Assembly: GCA_026986005.1 (NCBI GenBank)
Contig: JALSPK010000141.1
Coordinates: 1-64,000 of the forward strand
Direction: 5' to 3'
Source: Saprospiraceae bacterium
Lineage (GTDB): Bacteria; Bacteroidota; Bacteroidia; Chitinophagales; Saprospiraceae
DNA: 64,000 nt
Made by a program: the position numbers and the translations under genes. Under the pieces are notes generated by a model. That model worked only from the letters and a program-made list of their open reading frames with translations, searched no databases and was not told the DNA's origin. This document shows positions 53,584-62,249 of this stretch, piece by piece (the stretch's first letter is position 1; the number at the start of each line of letters is the position of its first letter).

Positions 53584-54528
53584 ATGTTTGATTTATTTGC
53601 AAACCCCAAAAAATTCACGCCTCTTCCAGCAAAAACAAAGGAGGAAATGCCCCATAGTAAATTGGGAATTAAATATAAAGACTGGCACAATAATCATGAG
53701 AATAAACATAAATGGCGCAATAAAAGATGGGCTGTATTGTTGACGATAAACGGATTGTTTATATTATCTTTTGCTTTGGATTTGTCCATGCTTGAAGGGT
53801 CGTTAAGTGGATCAAGATTGATGGGATTTTATTTAATGGATCCATATAATGCATTGCAAACAATAGCAATTTCATTGATGCAAGGACATTTTCCCAATTT
53901 AACAATGAATTTTTGGATTGGACTTGCTACGATTGTTCTATTTTACTCATTGTTGGGAGGAAGGACTTTTTGTTCATGGGTATGTCCATATCACTTTATC
54001 GCCGAAAATTTGGAGAAAATTCATGATTATTTAGTAAAAAAGAAAAAGATAAAAGAACATACATACAATCAATCATTGAGGTATGTTTTTTGGGTGGGAT
54101 TTTTAATTTTGGCTATAGTCACCCAACAATTAGTATTTGAAGACTTGAATTTTGTCGGAATCACTTCAAGAGCTATGACTTATGGACCTGGACTGATTTT
54201 AATTTGGATTATTGTTTTTATGATTTTTGAAATAGTTTACAGCAAAAGATTTTGGTGTAGATACGTGTGTCCAGTAGGAGCAACGTATGGAATGATTGGA
54301 AAAATATCCCCGGTTACTATAAAGTTTGATTTGGACAAATGTGGTTATTGTACAGATTGCCAAGATGTGTGCTTAGTACCTCACGAATTGTGGTTTGTGA
54401 AGAAAGGAGCTGCTACGCAAGATGTACATTACACAGGGTCTGACTGTACAAAATGTGGTTTGTGCGTAGATATTTGTGCAGGAGATGCTTTGAATTATAC
54501 TGTAAAGGGACTTGAAAAATTGACTTAA
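53584..54528 (+). CDS. nosH: NosH: membrane quinol dehydrogenase with Fe-S clusters (NapH-like)
   Basis: A 314-residue inner-membrane protein with about four to five helices (about 55-72, 115-128, 155-180, 200-222). The NapH motifs CSWVCPYHF and CRYVCPVGATYG are present, followed by a cytoplasmic double cluster region CGYCTDCQDVC and CTKCGLCVDIC. It probably oxidises menaquinol and passes electrons through NosG to the exported cytochromes. Many nos clusters use NosR instead, and none is seen here. Confidence 0.9.
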   Translation: MFDLFANPKKFTPLPAKTKEEMPHSKLGIKYKDWHNNHENKHKWRNKRWAVLLTINGLFILSFALDLSMLEGSLSGSRLMGFYLMDPYNALQTIAISLMQGHFPNLTMNFWIGLATIVLFYSLLGGRTFCSWVCPYHFIAENLEKIHDYLVKKKKIKEHTYNQSLRYVFWVGFLILAIVTQQLVFEDLNFVGITSRAMTYGPGLILIWIIVFMIFEIVYSKRFWCRYVCPVGATYGMIGKISPVTIKFDLDKCGYCTDCQDVCLVPHELWFVKKGAATQDVHYTGSDCTKCGLCVDICAGDALNYTVKGLEKLT

Positions 54529-54662
54529 TATATAGTAAGATAGTCAATTGAAAGACAAAAGAAGATTTTATATGTTGATATATAAACATTATAGGTGCAG
54601 GAATGTAGCTTTTGTAATTTAAAGAAAGATTATCCTCGATTTGTAGGAAATAAAAATGTTAA
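54529..54662. other. Intergenic gap between nosH and nosF
   Basis: 134 bases without a gene, a clear terminator or a clear -7 box. nosF to nosY could continue on the nosGH transcript. Confidence 0.4.
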
Positions 54663-55331
54663 ATGGAAGAAAAAACTGTTATAATAAAGGAGTCGTTAAT
54701 TTCTACTAAAAACCTTGTTAAAACATTTAATAAAGTAGATGTTTTGAAGGGATTGAATATTGATTTTAATAAAGGAGATAGAATCGCTCTTATCGGACAA
54801 AATGGAGCAGGGAAAACTACTTTGATAAGATGTATATTAGGTCAATATACTTATGAAGGTAAACTGGTGGTAATGAACTTTAATCCGCGAAAAGACCACG
54901 AGGTATTGATGCAACACATTGGTTTTATACCACAAACTCCACCACCTCTACAAATGACAGTTGGTGAAATGCTTGATTTTTTCTCAAAACTATCAAATAC
55001 AGATAAAGAAGAATTTGTGAAGATCGGTGTAGATATGGGACTTGATGTTGAAGCAAATTTAGCTAAACCATTTTTGAAATTATCAGGTGGAATGAAGCAA
55101 AAATTATTAGTTGCTTTGGCATTAGGTAGAAAACCGGAAATATTACTTATGGATGAACCTTCTGCTAACTTGGATCCAGCTGCAAGAAAAGTGTTTTTTA
55201 AATATCTTGAAGAATATAATAATGATGCATTGATGATAATAAGTAGCCATAGATTGAAAGAATTAGAAAATCTCGCTACAAGATTGGTAGAGATGGATAT
55301 GGGAGTAGTTGTAGTTGATAATGAATTGTAG
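54663..55331 (+). CDS. nosF: NosF: ABC transporter ATPase
   Basis: A 222-residue cytoplasmic ATPase: Walker A GQNGAGKTTLI (about 44-54), Q-loop IGFIPQTPPP, signature LSGGMKQK, Walker B ILLMDEPSANLDP and switch His in ISSHR. It pairs with NosY to energise delivery of a sulfur species to NosD for CuZ assembly. The N-terminus carries a short extra stretch before the first strand (EEKTVIIKESLIST). It is followed after 23 bases by nosL. Confidence 0.92.
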   Translation: MEEKTVIIKESLISTKNLVKTFNKVDVLKGLNIDFNKGDRIALIGQNGAGKTTLIRCILGQYTYEGKLVVMNFNPRKDHEVLMQHIGFIPQTPPPLQMTVGEMLDFFSKLSNTDKEEFVKIGVDMGLDVEANLAKPFLKLSGGMKQKLLVALALGRKPEILLMDEPSANLDPAARKVFFKYLEEYNNDALMIISSHRLKELENLATRLVEMDMGVVVVDNEL

Positions 55332-55354
55332 ATAATATTAATAAAAACTTGATT

Positions 55355-55852
55355 ATGAAGAATATATTGGTTTTAATCGTCGTTGTGTTTTCTATTTCAT
55401 GCAGTAGCAAAATGGACACAACTCCAAGGAATATTAATTTTGATAGGGATGCCTGTGTTACATGTCTAATGGGTATTGCTGAGAAAAATTATGCCGTTCA
55501 AGCTATTAATCCAAGAGGAAAAACAATATGGTTTGATGATATCGGATGTTTTGTTGAGTATCTGGATGATGCAAACTGGAAGAAATTCAAAATAGATGGC
55601 GAACCAGTGGTTTGGATAGCAGATGCAGATACGGGAGAATGGTTAAATATATACAAGGCTTTTTATAGATTTGGGGATAGGACACCAATGGGATATGGAT
55701 ATGGAGCATCTAAAGAAAAAAAAGAAGGGTATTTTGACTATAATACTACAGTGCAAAGAATAAAAGAAGGTAAAACTAAAAGAGATGAATTTAAGAAGTT
55801 AAAAAAATCTCAAGGAGGAATGAAATGTGCTCCGGGAAAATGTGGGAAATAA
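55355..55852 (+). CDS. nosL: NosL: copper chaperone lipoprotein
   Basis: A 165-residue outer-envelope lipoprotein (lipobox SISC, Cys16). The copper-binding signature is ACVTCLMGI, with Cys34, Cys37 and Met39 in the CxxCxM pattern. FDDIGCFVEYL and the AVQAINPRGK strand are typical of NosL. The C-terminus has an extra metal-like cluster GGMKCAPGKCGK. NosL delivers Cu(I) to apo-NosZ. In this locus it would have to supply both CuA in NosZ1 and CuZ in NosZ2. The ATG at 55355 is preferred over an in-frame TTG at 55349. Confidence 0.92.
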   Translation: MKNILVLIVVVFSISCSSKMDTTPRNINFDRDACVTCLMGIAEKNYAVQAINPRGKTIWFDDIGCFVEYLDDANWKKFKIDGEPVVWIADADTGEWLNIYKAFYRFGDRTPMGYGYGASKEKKEGYFDYNTTVQRIKEGKTKRDEFKKLKKSQGGMKCAPGKCGK

Positions 55853-55862
55853 ATATACTTAA

Positions 55863-56480
55863 ATGTTAAAATACATGGCCTTTATTGTTTTATTTTTTCT
55901 TTCTAGTATTTTACCTGCGCAAAATCTAAGTGTAGATAAAAATGAATTGTATATTGTTGATACGACACAAAGTAGTATATCATGGAATTGTGGGCAACAT
56001 TTTGGATGTATTTTAATAGATACAGGATACGTTGAGGTGATAAATAATGATCCGGTTGGAGGAAAGTTTTTTATAGATTTGAATTCACTTTATGTTGAAG
56101 ATATTGAACATGAACTATTGAGATTAACTTTGGCCAATGTAATCAAATCGCATGAATTTTTTGATGCTGGTCATTATCCTAATATAGTTTTTTTGATAGA
56201 AAAGTTGATTGAAATTGATGACAACTTCTATAATGTAGCAGGGCAATTAACGATAAAAAATATGACATTGCCTGTAAATTTTAATTGTGAAATAAATATT
56301 GAAGATGATAGTATTTCGGTTTATTCGGAATATTTTGGAATAGATAGGACAGAATGGGGTATTAATTATCTATCAAAAAAGTTTGATCCGGAAGAAAAAG
56401 AGCAAATGCATGTACCGGATATAATAGAGTTTTTAATACATTTAAAGGCCAAAAAGATTAAAAAGAAAAAAGAAAAATAA
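55863..56480 (+). CDS. YceI-like exported lipid/isoprenoid-binding-type protein in the nos locus
   Basis: A 205-residue protein with a signal peptide (ends near LPAQN, about residue 20), then a YceI-like beta-barrel domain: YIVDTTQSSISWNCGQHFG, GKFFIDLNSLYVED, then KSHEFFDAGHYPNIVFLIEKL and GQLTIKNMTLPVNFNCEI. The C-terminus is very basic (KAKKIKKKKEK). YceI proteins bind long apolar molecules such as polyisoprenoids. It sits between nosL and nosY with gaps of 10 and 6 bases, so it belongs to the same transcript. A link to quinone handling or haem/copper maturation is possible but only inferred. Confidence 0.78.
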   Translation: MLKYMAFIVLFFLSSILPAQNLSVDKNELYIVDTTQSSISWNCGQHFGCILIDTGYVEVINNDPVGGKFFIDLNSLYVEDIEHELLRLTLANVIKSHEFFDAGHYPNIVFLIEKLIEIDDNFYNVAGQLTIKNMTLPVNFNCEINIEDDSISVYSEYFGIDRTEWGINYLSKKFDPEEKEQMHVPDIIEFLIHLKAKKIKKKKEK

Positions 56481-56486
56481 TAGATT

Positions 56487-57317
56487 ATGGGTAAAGGATT
56501 TTTATATATGACAGAGTTGGATTTAATGCAAAACTTAAGGTCTAAATCATTTTGGGCTTATAGTTTTTTGTTTGGTGCATTTGTAGCTGTGATGTTTTTG
56601 TCGGGAGTAACAGAATCCCAGATAATTGGATTTGTCGGATTGAGTAGATTGATGGTGACATTTATGCAGGTAAGTATGGCTATTCTTCCTATTTACGTAT
56701 TGATAACAACAGTAAGATCAGTAGTAGGAGATAGAGAATCAAACGTGATGGAGTATATGTTATCATTGCCGGTATCTTTTTCTGCTTATTATTGGAGCAA
56801 ATTTGTCAGTAAATTTTTAGTGATTTATATTCCTGTATTATTTGCATTGATAGTGGCGGTAATATGGGGTAGTTTGAAGAATTTGGATGTTCCTTGGGAT
56901 TTATTTTTCTTTTATAGTGCATTATTAGCTGCATTGATTTTTAATTTTTTGGGTCTTGGGATGTTAATTTCGTCTATGGCTAAATCGCAAGAAATTGCTA
57001 TTGGAACCGCATTTATAATATGGTTGATCTTAGTGGCTTTTTTGGATTTGTTGTTGATGGGACTTATGCTAAAGATGCGTATGAACCCTGATTTAGTTAT
57101 TTGGGGAGGTATGATTAATCCATTGCAGATATTTAGAACAGGATCTCTCATTCTCTTTGATCCCAAACTAACTGTAATGGGACCGGCATCTTATTATGTT
57201 TTAGATGTCATGGGAAGAAATGCTTTTTTGATAATGTCAATAGCTTATCCTTTGTTTTTAGGATGGTTATTTGCCTTTTTAGGCAGTAGATACTTTAATA
57301 GAAATGATGTGATTTAG
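56487..57317 (+). CDS. nosY: NosY: ABC transporter permease
   Basis: A 276-residue inner-membrane protein with six predicted helices (about 25-40, 60-78, 110-130, 145-165, 172-195, 245-268). Family features: the N-terminal cytoplasmic ELDLMQNLRSKSFWAY, then RSVVGDRESNVMEYMLSLP, the coupling region between helices 2 and 3. It is the membrane partner of NosF and docks NosD on the outer face for sulfur transfer to CuZ. It is the last gene of the nos locus. No strong terminator is seen directly after it. Confidence 0.9.
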   Translation: MGKGFLYMTELDLMQNLRSKSFWAYSFLFGAFVAVMFLSGVTESQIIGFVGLSRLMVTFMQVSMAILPIYVLITTVRSVVGDRESNVMEYMLSLPVSFSAYYWSKFVSKFLVIYIPVLFALIVAVIWGSLKNLDVPWDLFFFYSALLAALIFNFLGLGMLISSMAKSQEIAIGTAFIIWLILVAFLDLLLMGLMLKMRMNPDLVIWGGMINPLQIFRTGSLILFDPKLTVMGPASYYVLDVMGRNAFLIMSIAYPLFLGWLFAFLGSRYFNRNDVI

Positions 57318-57464
57318 TTTTAAATTAGTTAATAAAATAAAGAAAATAAATCTATTGTGGTTTAGATTATGAAACACATAAGGCACATAAGGAACAGATA
57401 GGTATTAATTATTATAATGGTATTTTCAAATTGCTAATTGAGGAAAACAACAAAAATATAAACA
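57318..57464. other. Intergenic gap with a short tandem repeat
   Basis: CACATAAGG occurs twice in tandem (57375-57383 and 57384-57392) within a stretch reading GAAACACATAAGG. No gene is seen. Confidence 0.5.
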
Positions 57465-58367
57465 ATGTATTTATTTAATTATTTTATTTTACTTGGATTG
57501 TCAATGTTGTTAATCGCTTGTAATGCTGATAAAGCTTCAGTTGAGAAACTTTATCCTAATGAACCGGATACGATAAGTTTGATTAAGCTTGCCAATTTTC
57601 TTAGCGATGAAGATGTTATTAGAATAGCGAAATCCGATAATAAAATGGACAATTACAAAGGTGTAAAAGAGGTACCGCAGGATAGAGACGATTTCAGGTT
57701 TGATACTTTAGACGATTTATATTGGAAAGGTATTCACTCCATAAAATCAGATTTTAGAGCAGCCAGTTTTAGGAGTTCGGATTGCAGCGAAGCTGATTTT
57801 TCGGGGTCTGACTTTAGAGTAGCTGATATCAGATGGACAAGTTTCTTTTTTTCAAATATGGACAGTTGTATGTTTTCTCAATCCAAGATGTTTCACGTAT
57901 ATGGTACAGGAGGAACATTTAATAATTGTGATTTTAGAGGAGCCAATATGTTTGGGATGGAAGCGCACGCTGCACAATTAAAAAACTGTAATTTTTCAAA
58001 TGCATTAATGAAGGATACAGAATTTACGGATTCGGATTTTACGGGTAGTACTGCAATAAATGTAAGGTTTATACGGGCTGTGATGGACAATGTCAAGTTG
58101 GACACAATGGATTTGAGCTATTCGGATTTTACCGGGGCAAGTTTAAAGAAGACAACATTTATAAATTCTAGATTGCTTGATGTAAATTTTCAAGGAGCAC
58201 ATTGCCAGAATGCTGATTTTAGCGGAGCTGATTTGAAGGGAGCCAATTTTTTCGGAACGGAATTTAAAGACACAAAATTTGTTGGAGCAATTAATATTCC
58301 ATCGAATATAAAGCATATGATAAAAGAAGGAATTGCCACGGGAACTTTGCAGGTTCAGGGGGAATAA
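57465..58367 (+). CDS. Pentapeptide-repeat lipoprotein
   Basis: A 300-residue protein with lipobox LLIAC (Cys19). After a ~75-residue N-terminal part, from about residue 95 to 285 there are pentapeptide repeats of the A(D/N)LxX type (SEADFSGSDFRVADIRW, CNFSNALMKDTEFTDSDFTGS, ADFSGADLKGANFFG), predicted to form a right-handed quadrilateral beta-helix. Its location directly after nosY may be coincidence. No activity is assigned. Outer-envelope location follows from the lipobox. Confidence 0.88.
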   Translation: MYLFNYFILLGLSMLLIACNADKASVEKLYPNEPDTISLIKLANFLSDEDVIRIAKSDNKMDNYKGVKEVPQDRDDFRFDTLDDLYWKGIHSIKSDFRAASFRSSDCSEADFSGSDFRVADIRWTSFFFSNMDSCMFSQSKMFHVYGTGGTFNNCDFRGANMFGMEAHAAQLKNCNFSNALMKDTEFTDSDFTGSTAINVRFIRAVMDNVKLDTMDLSYSDFTGASLKKTTFINSRLLDVNFQGAHCQNADFSGADLKGANFFGTEFKDTKFVGAINIPSNIKHMIKEGIATGTLQVQGE

Positions 58368-58431
58368 CACCTTGCTTCTTGCTGAATACATAGGTAATAC
58401 TATGATGAGTTAAGATAACAGTATAATTTGT

Positions 58432-59883
58432 TTAAAACTCATAGCATTTTATTTTTCGAATTGATTTTCTTTTGTGTTTATTAGTTTTCTTTTCCCAAAA
58501 AGGGTTAAATTTTAGACCTATGTATATATCTGAACCTGTATAATGAGTTTGGCTTGAAAACACGCTCAAAATATTGTCAGAACCTAGTGTTAGGTAAGCT
58601 AGTCTAATGGAAGTTCCAATTCGGAAATCTCTCCAATTGTATATAACAAATGGTACTGAAACTGAAAACCACCTATGTTCAATTCTTGGTGTGATAGCAA
58701 AGATATTGTCTCTAGCGACAGCATGACTCTTGGATGTTATGCGCTGGATTAATGTCGTATTTAAATGCAGCCATTGCGAAAAAGAATAATCAAATTGCAA
58801 ACTCAAGGCAAAAGGAAGCCATACACTAAAAGAATTTGCAACAAACGATTCCTCAGGGTTGTTTAGGGCTTGCTTGCTTAATATTTTATTTATGGAATCT
58901 ATTTGGGATAATTGGTTGATTCCTTTATAATCATTGATATCAAAAATAGCCAAAGTATCAATGTCTATTTTATACTCCAATGCATTTTTATTGAATTTGA
59001 TGAAACCTATGTCCAACAACGATACCCCAATTCTGAATTTCTGATCTTTTAAATTTTCACCAAAAATAATTGTTGTACCAAGATCTACTGATACTCCTAC
59101 TCCATTTTGTTTTAACAGAAAATGATTAGCATTAAAACTTCTAGTGGTAATACCATATTGCAAATTAGCTTTACCTATAATTGCAATTGAGTCATTTGGC
59201 ATTTGTTGGAGGAGAAAAGTTTTTTTGTTATCAAAAAATCCGGCTTCATTTCCTGCCAAGTATTTTACGGTAATGCCAATTAAGGTATTAGTTGAATACC
59301 CTTTAACTCTTTTAACATAATTCAGACCATACTCTTGCCAGGACAAATATCCGGCTTTAAATGAAGATATTGGAAAAGACCGGTAAAAAGGTTTATTAAA
59401 ATATGTATAAAAACTTAGTTCTTTTGGAATTTTTTGAATATTTGCAATCGCTCTGAAGGCAGAAACAAAACCAATTGAACTATTCTTGTCTATTTTTATA
59501 GTAAAAGAAGGTCCGTTTAGCTTTCCCGATAGTGCGACACTACTTACTTTTTTACTTTTGTAAAAATCCAAATAAACAGTTTCAGCTGAAAGAAAACCGC
59601 CTCCGGTTTTCAGAGAATCAAATTCAAAGCTAAGACTCTTTCTTTTTTTATATAATCTATAACTATTTGTGTTTTTTAAATAACCGTAGTTATTATCAAA
59701 AAATACTCCCGCGGATATAATATTGATGTCCCATGGATGTGGAGTTAAAAACGAATTGGCAGGATTGATCCAAATAGCATTGATACCTGCATGATTTTCC
59801 TGACTCAGTCCCAGCTGCTCTTGTCCTTTTGAAATACCCAAACAAAAGGAAAAAACAATTAAAAATAATAAAAAACGATTCAC
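58432..59883 (-). CDS. DUF5723-like predicted outer-membrane beta-barrel protein
   Basis: A 483-residue protein with a signal peptide ending at ISKGQ (about residue 20). The mature N-terminus QENHAGINAIWINPAN is similar to the 'NPAN' start of DUF5723 proteins, and the rest consists of alternating strands with aromatic ends (SVALSGKLNGPSFTIKI, WLHLNTTLIQRIT, SVSVPFVIYNW). The last residues, SIRKIKCYEF, are basic and then aromatic. Function unknown. The gene is convergent with the pentapeptide-repeat gene across 64 bases. Confidence 0.65.
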   Translation of the reverse strand: MNRFLLFLIVFSFCLGISKGQEQLGLSQENHAGINAIWINPANSFLTPHPWDINIISAGVFFDNNYGYLKNTNSYRLYKKRKSLSFEFDSLKTGGGFLSAETVYLDFYKSKKVSSVALSGKLNGPSFTIKIDKNSSIGFVSAFRAIANIQKIPKELSFYTYFNKPFYRSFPISSFKAGYLSWQEYGLNYVKRVKGYSTNTLIGITVKYLAGNEAGFFDNKKTFLLQQMPNDSIAIIGKANLQYGITTRSFNANHFLLKQNGVGVSVDLGTTIIFGENLKDQKFRIGVSLLDIGFIKFNKNALEYKIDIDTLAIFDINDYKGINQLSQIDSINKILSKQALNNPEESFVANSFSVWLPFALSLQFDYSFSQWLHLNTTLIQRITSKSHAVARDNIFAITPRIEHRWFSVSVPFVIYNWRDFRIGTSIRLAYLTLGSDNILSVFSSQTHYTGSDIYIGLKFNPFWEKKTNKHKRKSIRKIKCYEF

Positions 59884-59932
59884 TAATATTTTTTTTGGCG
59901 TTATGTAGTGTTTTCACGAAAACAAACAATTA

Positions 59933-60373
59933 TTAAAATTCAAATTTGTAGCGTTTCCCTTTAGACACTTTGTATATAATAATACGTAAAGTAACACAAA
60001 ATAGCAGCCAAAAGTATAAATATTCGCAATAAATATATAGTTCAACATGAGTTTTTTTTAATTGTTCGTGAATTATCCATTCAAGTTGACTATTGATACT
60101 TCTATATTCATCGTCTGCCCAACGTTTCAAGGCAACATAAGTAGCTCCATCCCGCACATCCTAAAAACAATGTGCTTCGATAAAAAAAGCCTCTGTACCC
60201 TTTTCTCTGTATATTAACAATAATCGAAAACCGGCATAATCATCTTCTGAATGCTGTTAAATAGGCATCATACCATTAAAATAATACACGATACCTTCTC
60301 GCTTCTGAAAACCAACATAAGTATTGATTAATGTTGCTTGTGCCGGAAAAATAGGTAATAATGTTTGTGGCAT
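59933..60373 (-). pseudogene. Decayed transposase N-terminus joined to a ribbon-helix-helix gene remnant
   Basis: On the minus strand one frame starts with ATG at 60373 and reads MPQTLLPIFPAQATLIN, then VGFQKREGIVYYFNGMMPI, a beginning I know from Bacteroidota transposases. TAA at 60259-60257 interrupts it. The frame continues QHSEDDYAGFR and IYREKGTEAFF, as though about 35 residues of the transposase HTH region were deleted. A second stop (TAG at 60163-60161) follows. Then comes YVALKRWADDEYRSINSQLE with WIIHEQLKK, the core of an Arc-type ribbon-helix-helix protein lacking its N-terminus. The tail is unrelated. Family calls are from memory. The stops and lack of intact domains are seen directly. 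Confidence 0.65.
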
Positions 60374-60483
60374 ATGGATTCATTTTAAATTACCTTCCAC
60401 AAAATAAAAAAAAATTGCAATATATTTATTTTCAGTTTGTTTTTAGTACCTCAATTTTTAGGGGAAGTTGCTCTGAATTTTCT

Positions 60484-61956
60484 TCATTTTTTTCTTGATA
60501 TTAATAATAGTCCCAGATAAGTTAACAGACCATTTAGTGCAAGAATGAAAAATCCAAAAGTAAACCCATTGAACCATTGCTCAGAATTGACATCAATAAT
60601 ATATGATATAATAGGAGCAATTAGTGCGATAGGTATTACCCATTTGTCTATTACTGCTCGTTTGTTTGTAAGTCCAAATGTAAATAACCCCAAGATAGGG
60701 CCATAGGTGTAACCGGCAGCTTTGAACAGTCCATTAATGACAGCATCATTGTTCAATATATTAAAAATAACAATAACAAAAAACAGGACTATGGAAAATC
60801 CAATATGTACTAACATACGCTGTTTCTTTTTGACTTTTTCTGTTTTCTCTGACTTGTTGCAATTCATAAAGTCAATACAAAATGATGTTGTCAATCCGGT
60901 CAAGGCGGAGTCAGCACTCGAATATGCTGCTGCAATAATACCGATAATGAATACAACGCCCACTACAGGTGGTAGATATTGTAAAGCAATCGTCGGGTAC
61001 AATAAATCCGACTTGGATGGAATGTCAATTCCTTTGGATTGGGCAAATATATAAAGTAGTGCTCCTAATGAAAGAAACAATAGATTTACAAAAACCAGTA
61101 TTATACTAAATGAATACATGTTTTTTTTTGCTTCACCGATAGTCTTGCAAGAAAGGTTTTTTTGCATCATATCCTGATCCATACCCGTCATTACTATAGC
61201 TATAAGAGCGCCACTAAAAAACTGTTTAAAGAAATAATTAGGGTTACTCCATCCGTTTTCAAAGTAAAAGATTTTACTGTATTTACTATTTTTTAGAGTA
61301 TCAATCATATCAAATATCCCCATTCCCATTTCTTTTCCAATAAAAATAATGGTCAAAACTACAGCCGAGATCAAAGCAGCTGTTTGTATCGTGTCTGTGA
61401 CTACTATTGTCTTAATACCTCCCCTGAACGTATATATCCAAATCAGTATTATTGTAGATGCAACAGTGACAGGAAAAGATACACCTAAAGGTTCCATTAA
61501 AAATTTTTGAAGTACTATTGCCACTAGAAAAAGTCTGAATGCTGAACCGATTATTTTTGATATCAAAAAATAAAATGCAGAAGTCTTGTAAGAGTAAAAG
61601 CCAAATCTTTGTAACATATATTCATATATAGATGTAAGCTTGAGTTTGTAGTAAAGCGGCATCAATACGTTTGCTATAACGATATAACCGAGAAGATATC
61701 CAAAAACCAATTGCATATAAGCAAAATTTTCATTAGTCCCCGACTTCCCTACTACACCCGGTATTGATATAAAAGTAACTCCTGATAATGAAGCCCCAAT
61801 CATTCCAAAGGCGACTAAAAACCAAGGTGATTTTCTGCCTGCAAGAAAAAAGCTTTCATTGTCTCCTTTCTTACTAGTAATAAAAGCAACAATGATTAGC
61901 ATTAAAAAATATAATGCTATAATAAGTAAAATAATCTGGGGAGAGATGCTATTCAT
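60484..61956 (-). CDS. Sodium:solute symporter (SSS family)
   Basis: A 490-residue inner-membrane protein with 12-13 predicted helices. SSS features are the early SFFLAGRKSPWFLVAFGMIGASLSG split as FFLAGRKSPW and GMIGASLSGVTF, then TSIYEYMLQRFG, GGIKTIVVTDTIQT (sodium symporter signature region) and the later AAYSSADSALTGLTTSF containing Na2-site Ser residues. It couples Na+ entry to uptake of a small organic solute. Substrate (sugar, sialic acid, proline or others) cannot be inferred from context. It is divergent from the barrel/repeat gene at 62250. Confidence 0.92.
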   Translation of the reverse strand: MNSISPQIILLIIALYFLMLIIVAFITSKKGDNESFFLAGRKSPWFLVAFGMIGASLSGVTFISIPGVVGKSGTNENFAYMQLVFGYLLGYIVIANVLMPLYYKLKLTSIYEYMLQRFGFYSYKTSAFYFLISKIIGSAFRLFLVAIVLQKFLMEPLGVSFPVTVASTIILIWIYTFRGGIKTIVVTDTIQTAALISAVVLTIIFIGKEMGMGIFDMIDTLKNSKYSKIFYFENGWSNPNYFFKQFFSGALIAIVMTGMDQDMMQKNLSCKTIGEAKKNMYSFSIILVFVNLLFLSLGALLYIFAQSKGIDIPSKSDLLYPTIALQYLPPVVGVVFIIGIIAAAYSSADSALTGLTTSFCIDFMNCNKSEKTEKVKKKQRMLVHIGFSIVLFFVIVIFNILNNDAVINGLFKAAGYTYGPILGLFTFGLTNKRAVIDKWVIPIALIAPIISYIIDVNSEQWFNGFTFGFFILALNGLLTYLGLLLISRKK

Positions 61957-62191
61957 AAACTAGATATTAGTTGGTTTAAATAATAAGTTCAGTAGTATTT
62001 AACTTTAGATTCTAGAGCGAAGATAATATTTTTAACATAATTTAGTTTATTCTAAATGAAAAAAAATGCTGATTATAGAACTTTACTTGTTAATTATTTA
62101 TTAATCTTATGATAGACAATATTTATTGACAATATTTTATGTTAATTTAAAGTATATTGCATATCGTATATAGAATTTATGTAATATTAAC

Positions 62192-62199
62192 TATTTTTG
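62192..62199 (+). promoter_or_regulatory. -7 promoter box (TATTTTTG) before the last gene
   Basis: Matches TAnnTTTG, 50 bases before the ATG at 62250, in the 293-base divergent region after the symporter, which holds no gene. Confidence 0.5.
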
Positions 62200-62249
62200 T
62201 AAAATATTTGAAGGTATAGCCGAATCACAAAAAATAAACACCAACTATT

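Noticed and set aside
59696..59929. 77-codon minus-strand frame at the 5' end of the DUF5723-like gene
   Set aside because: It overlaps the signal-peptide region of that gene in another frame and has no family pattern.
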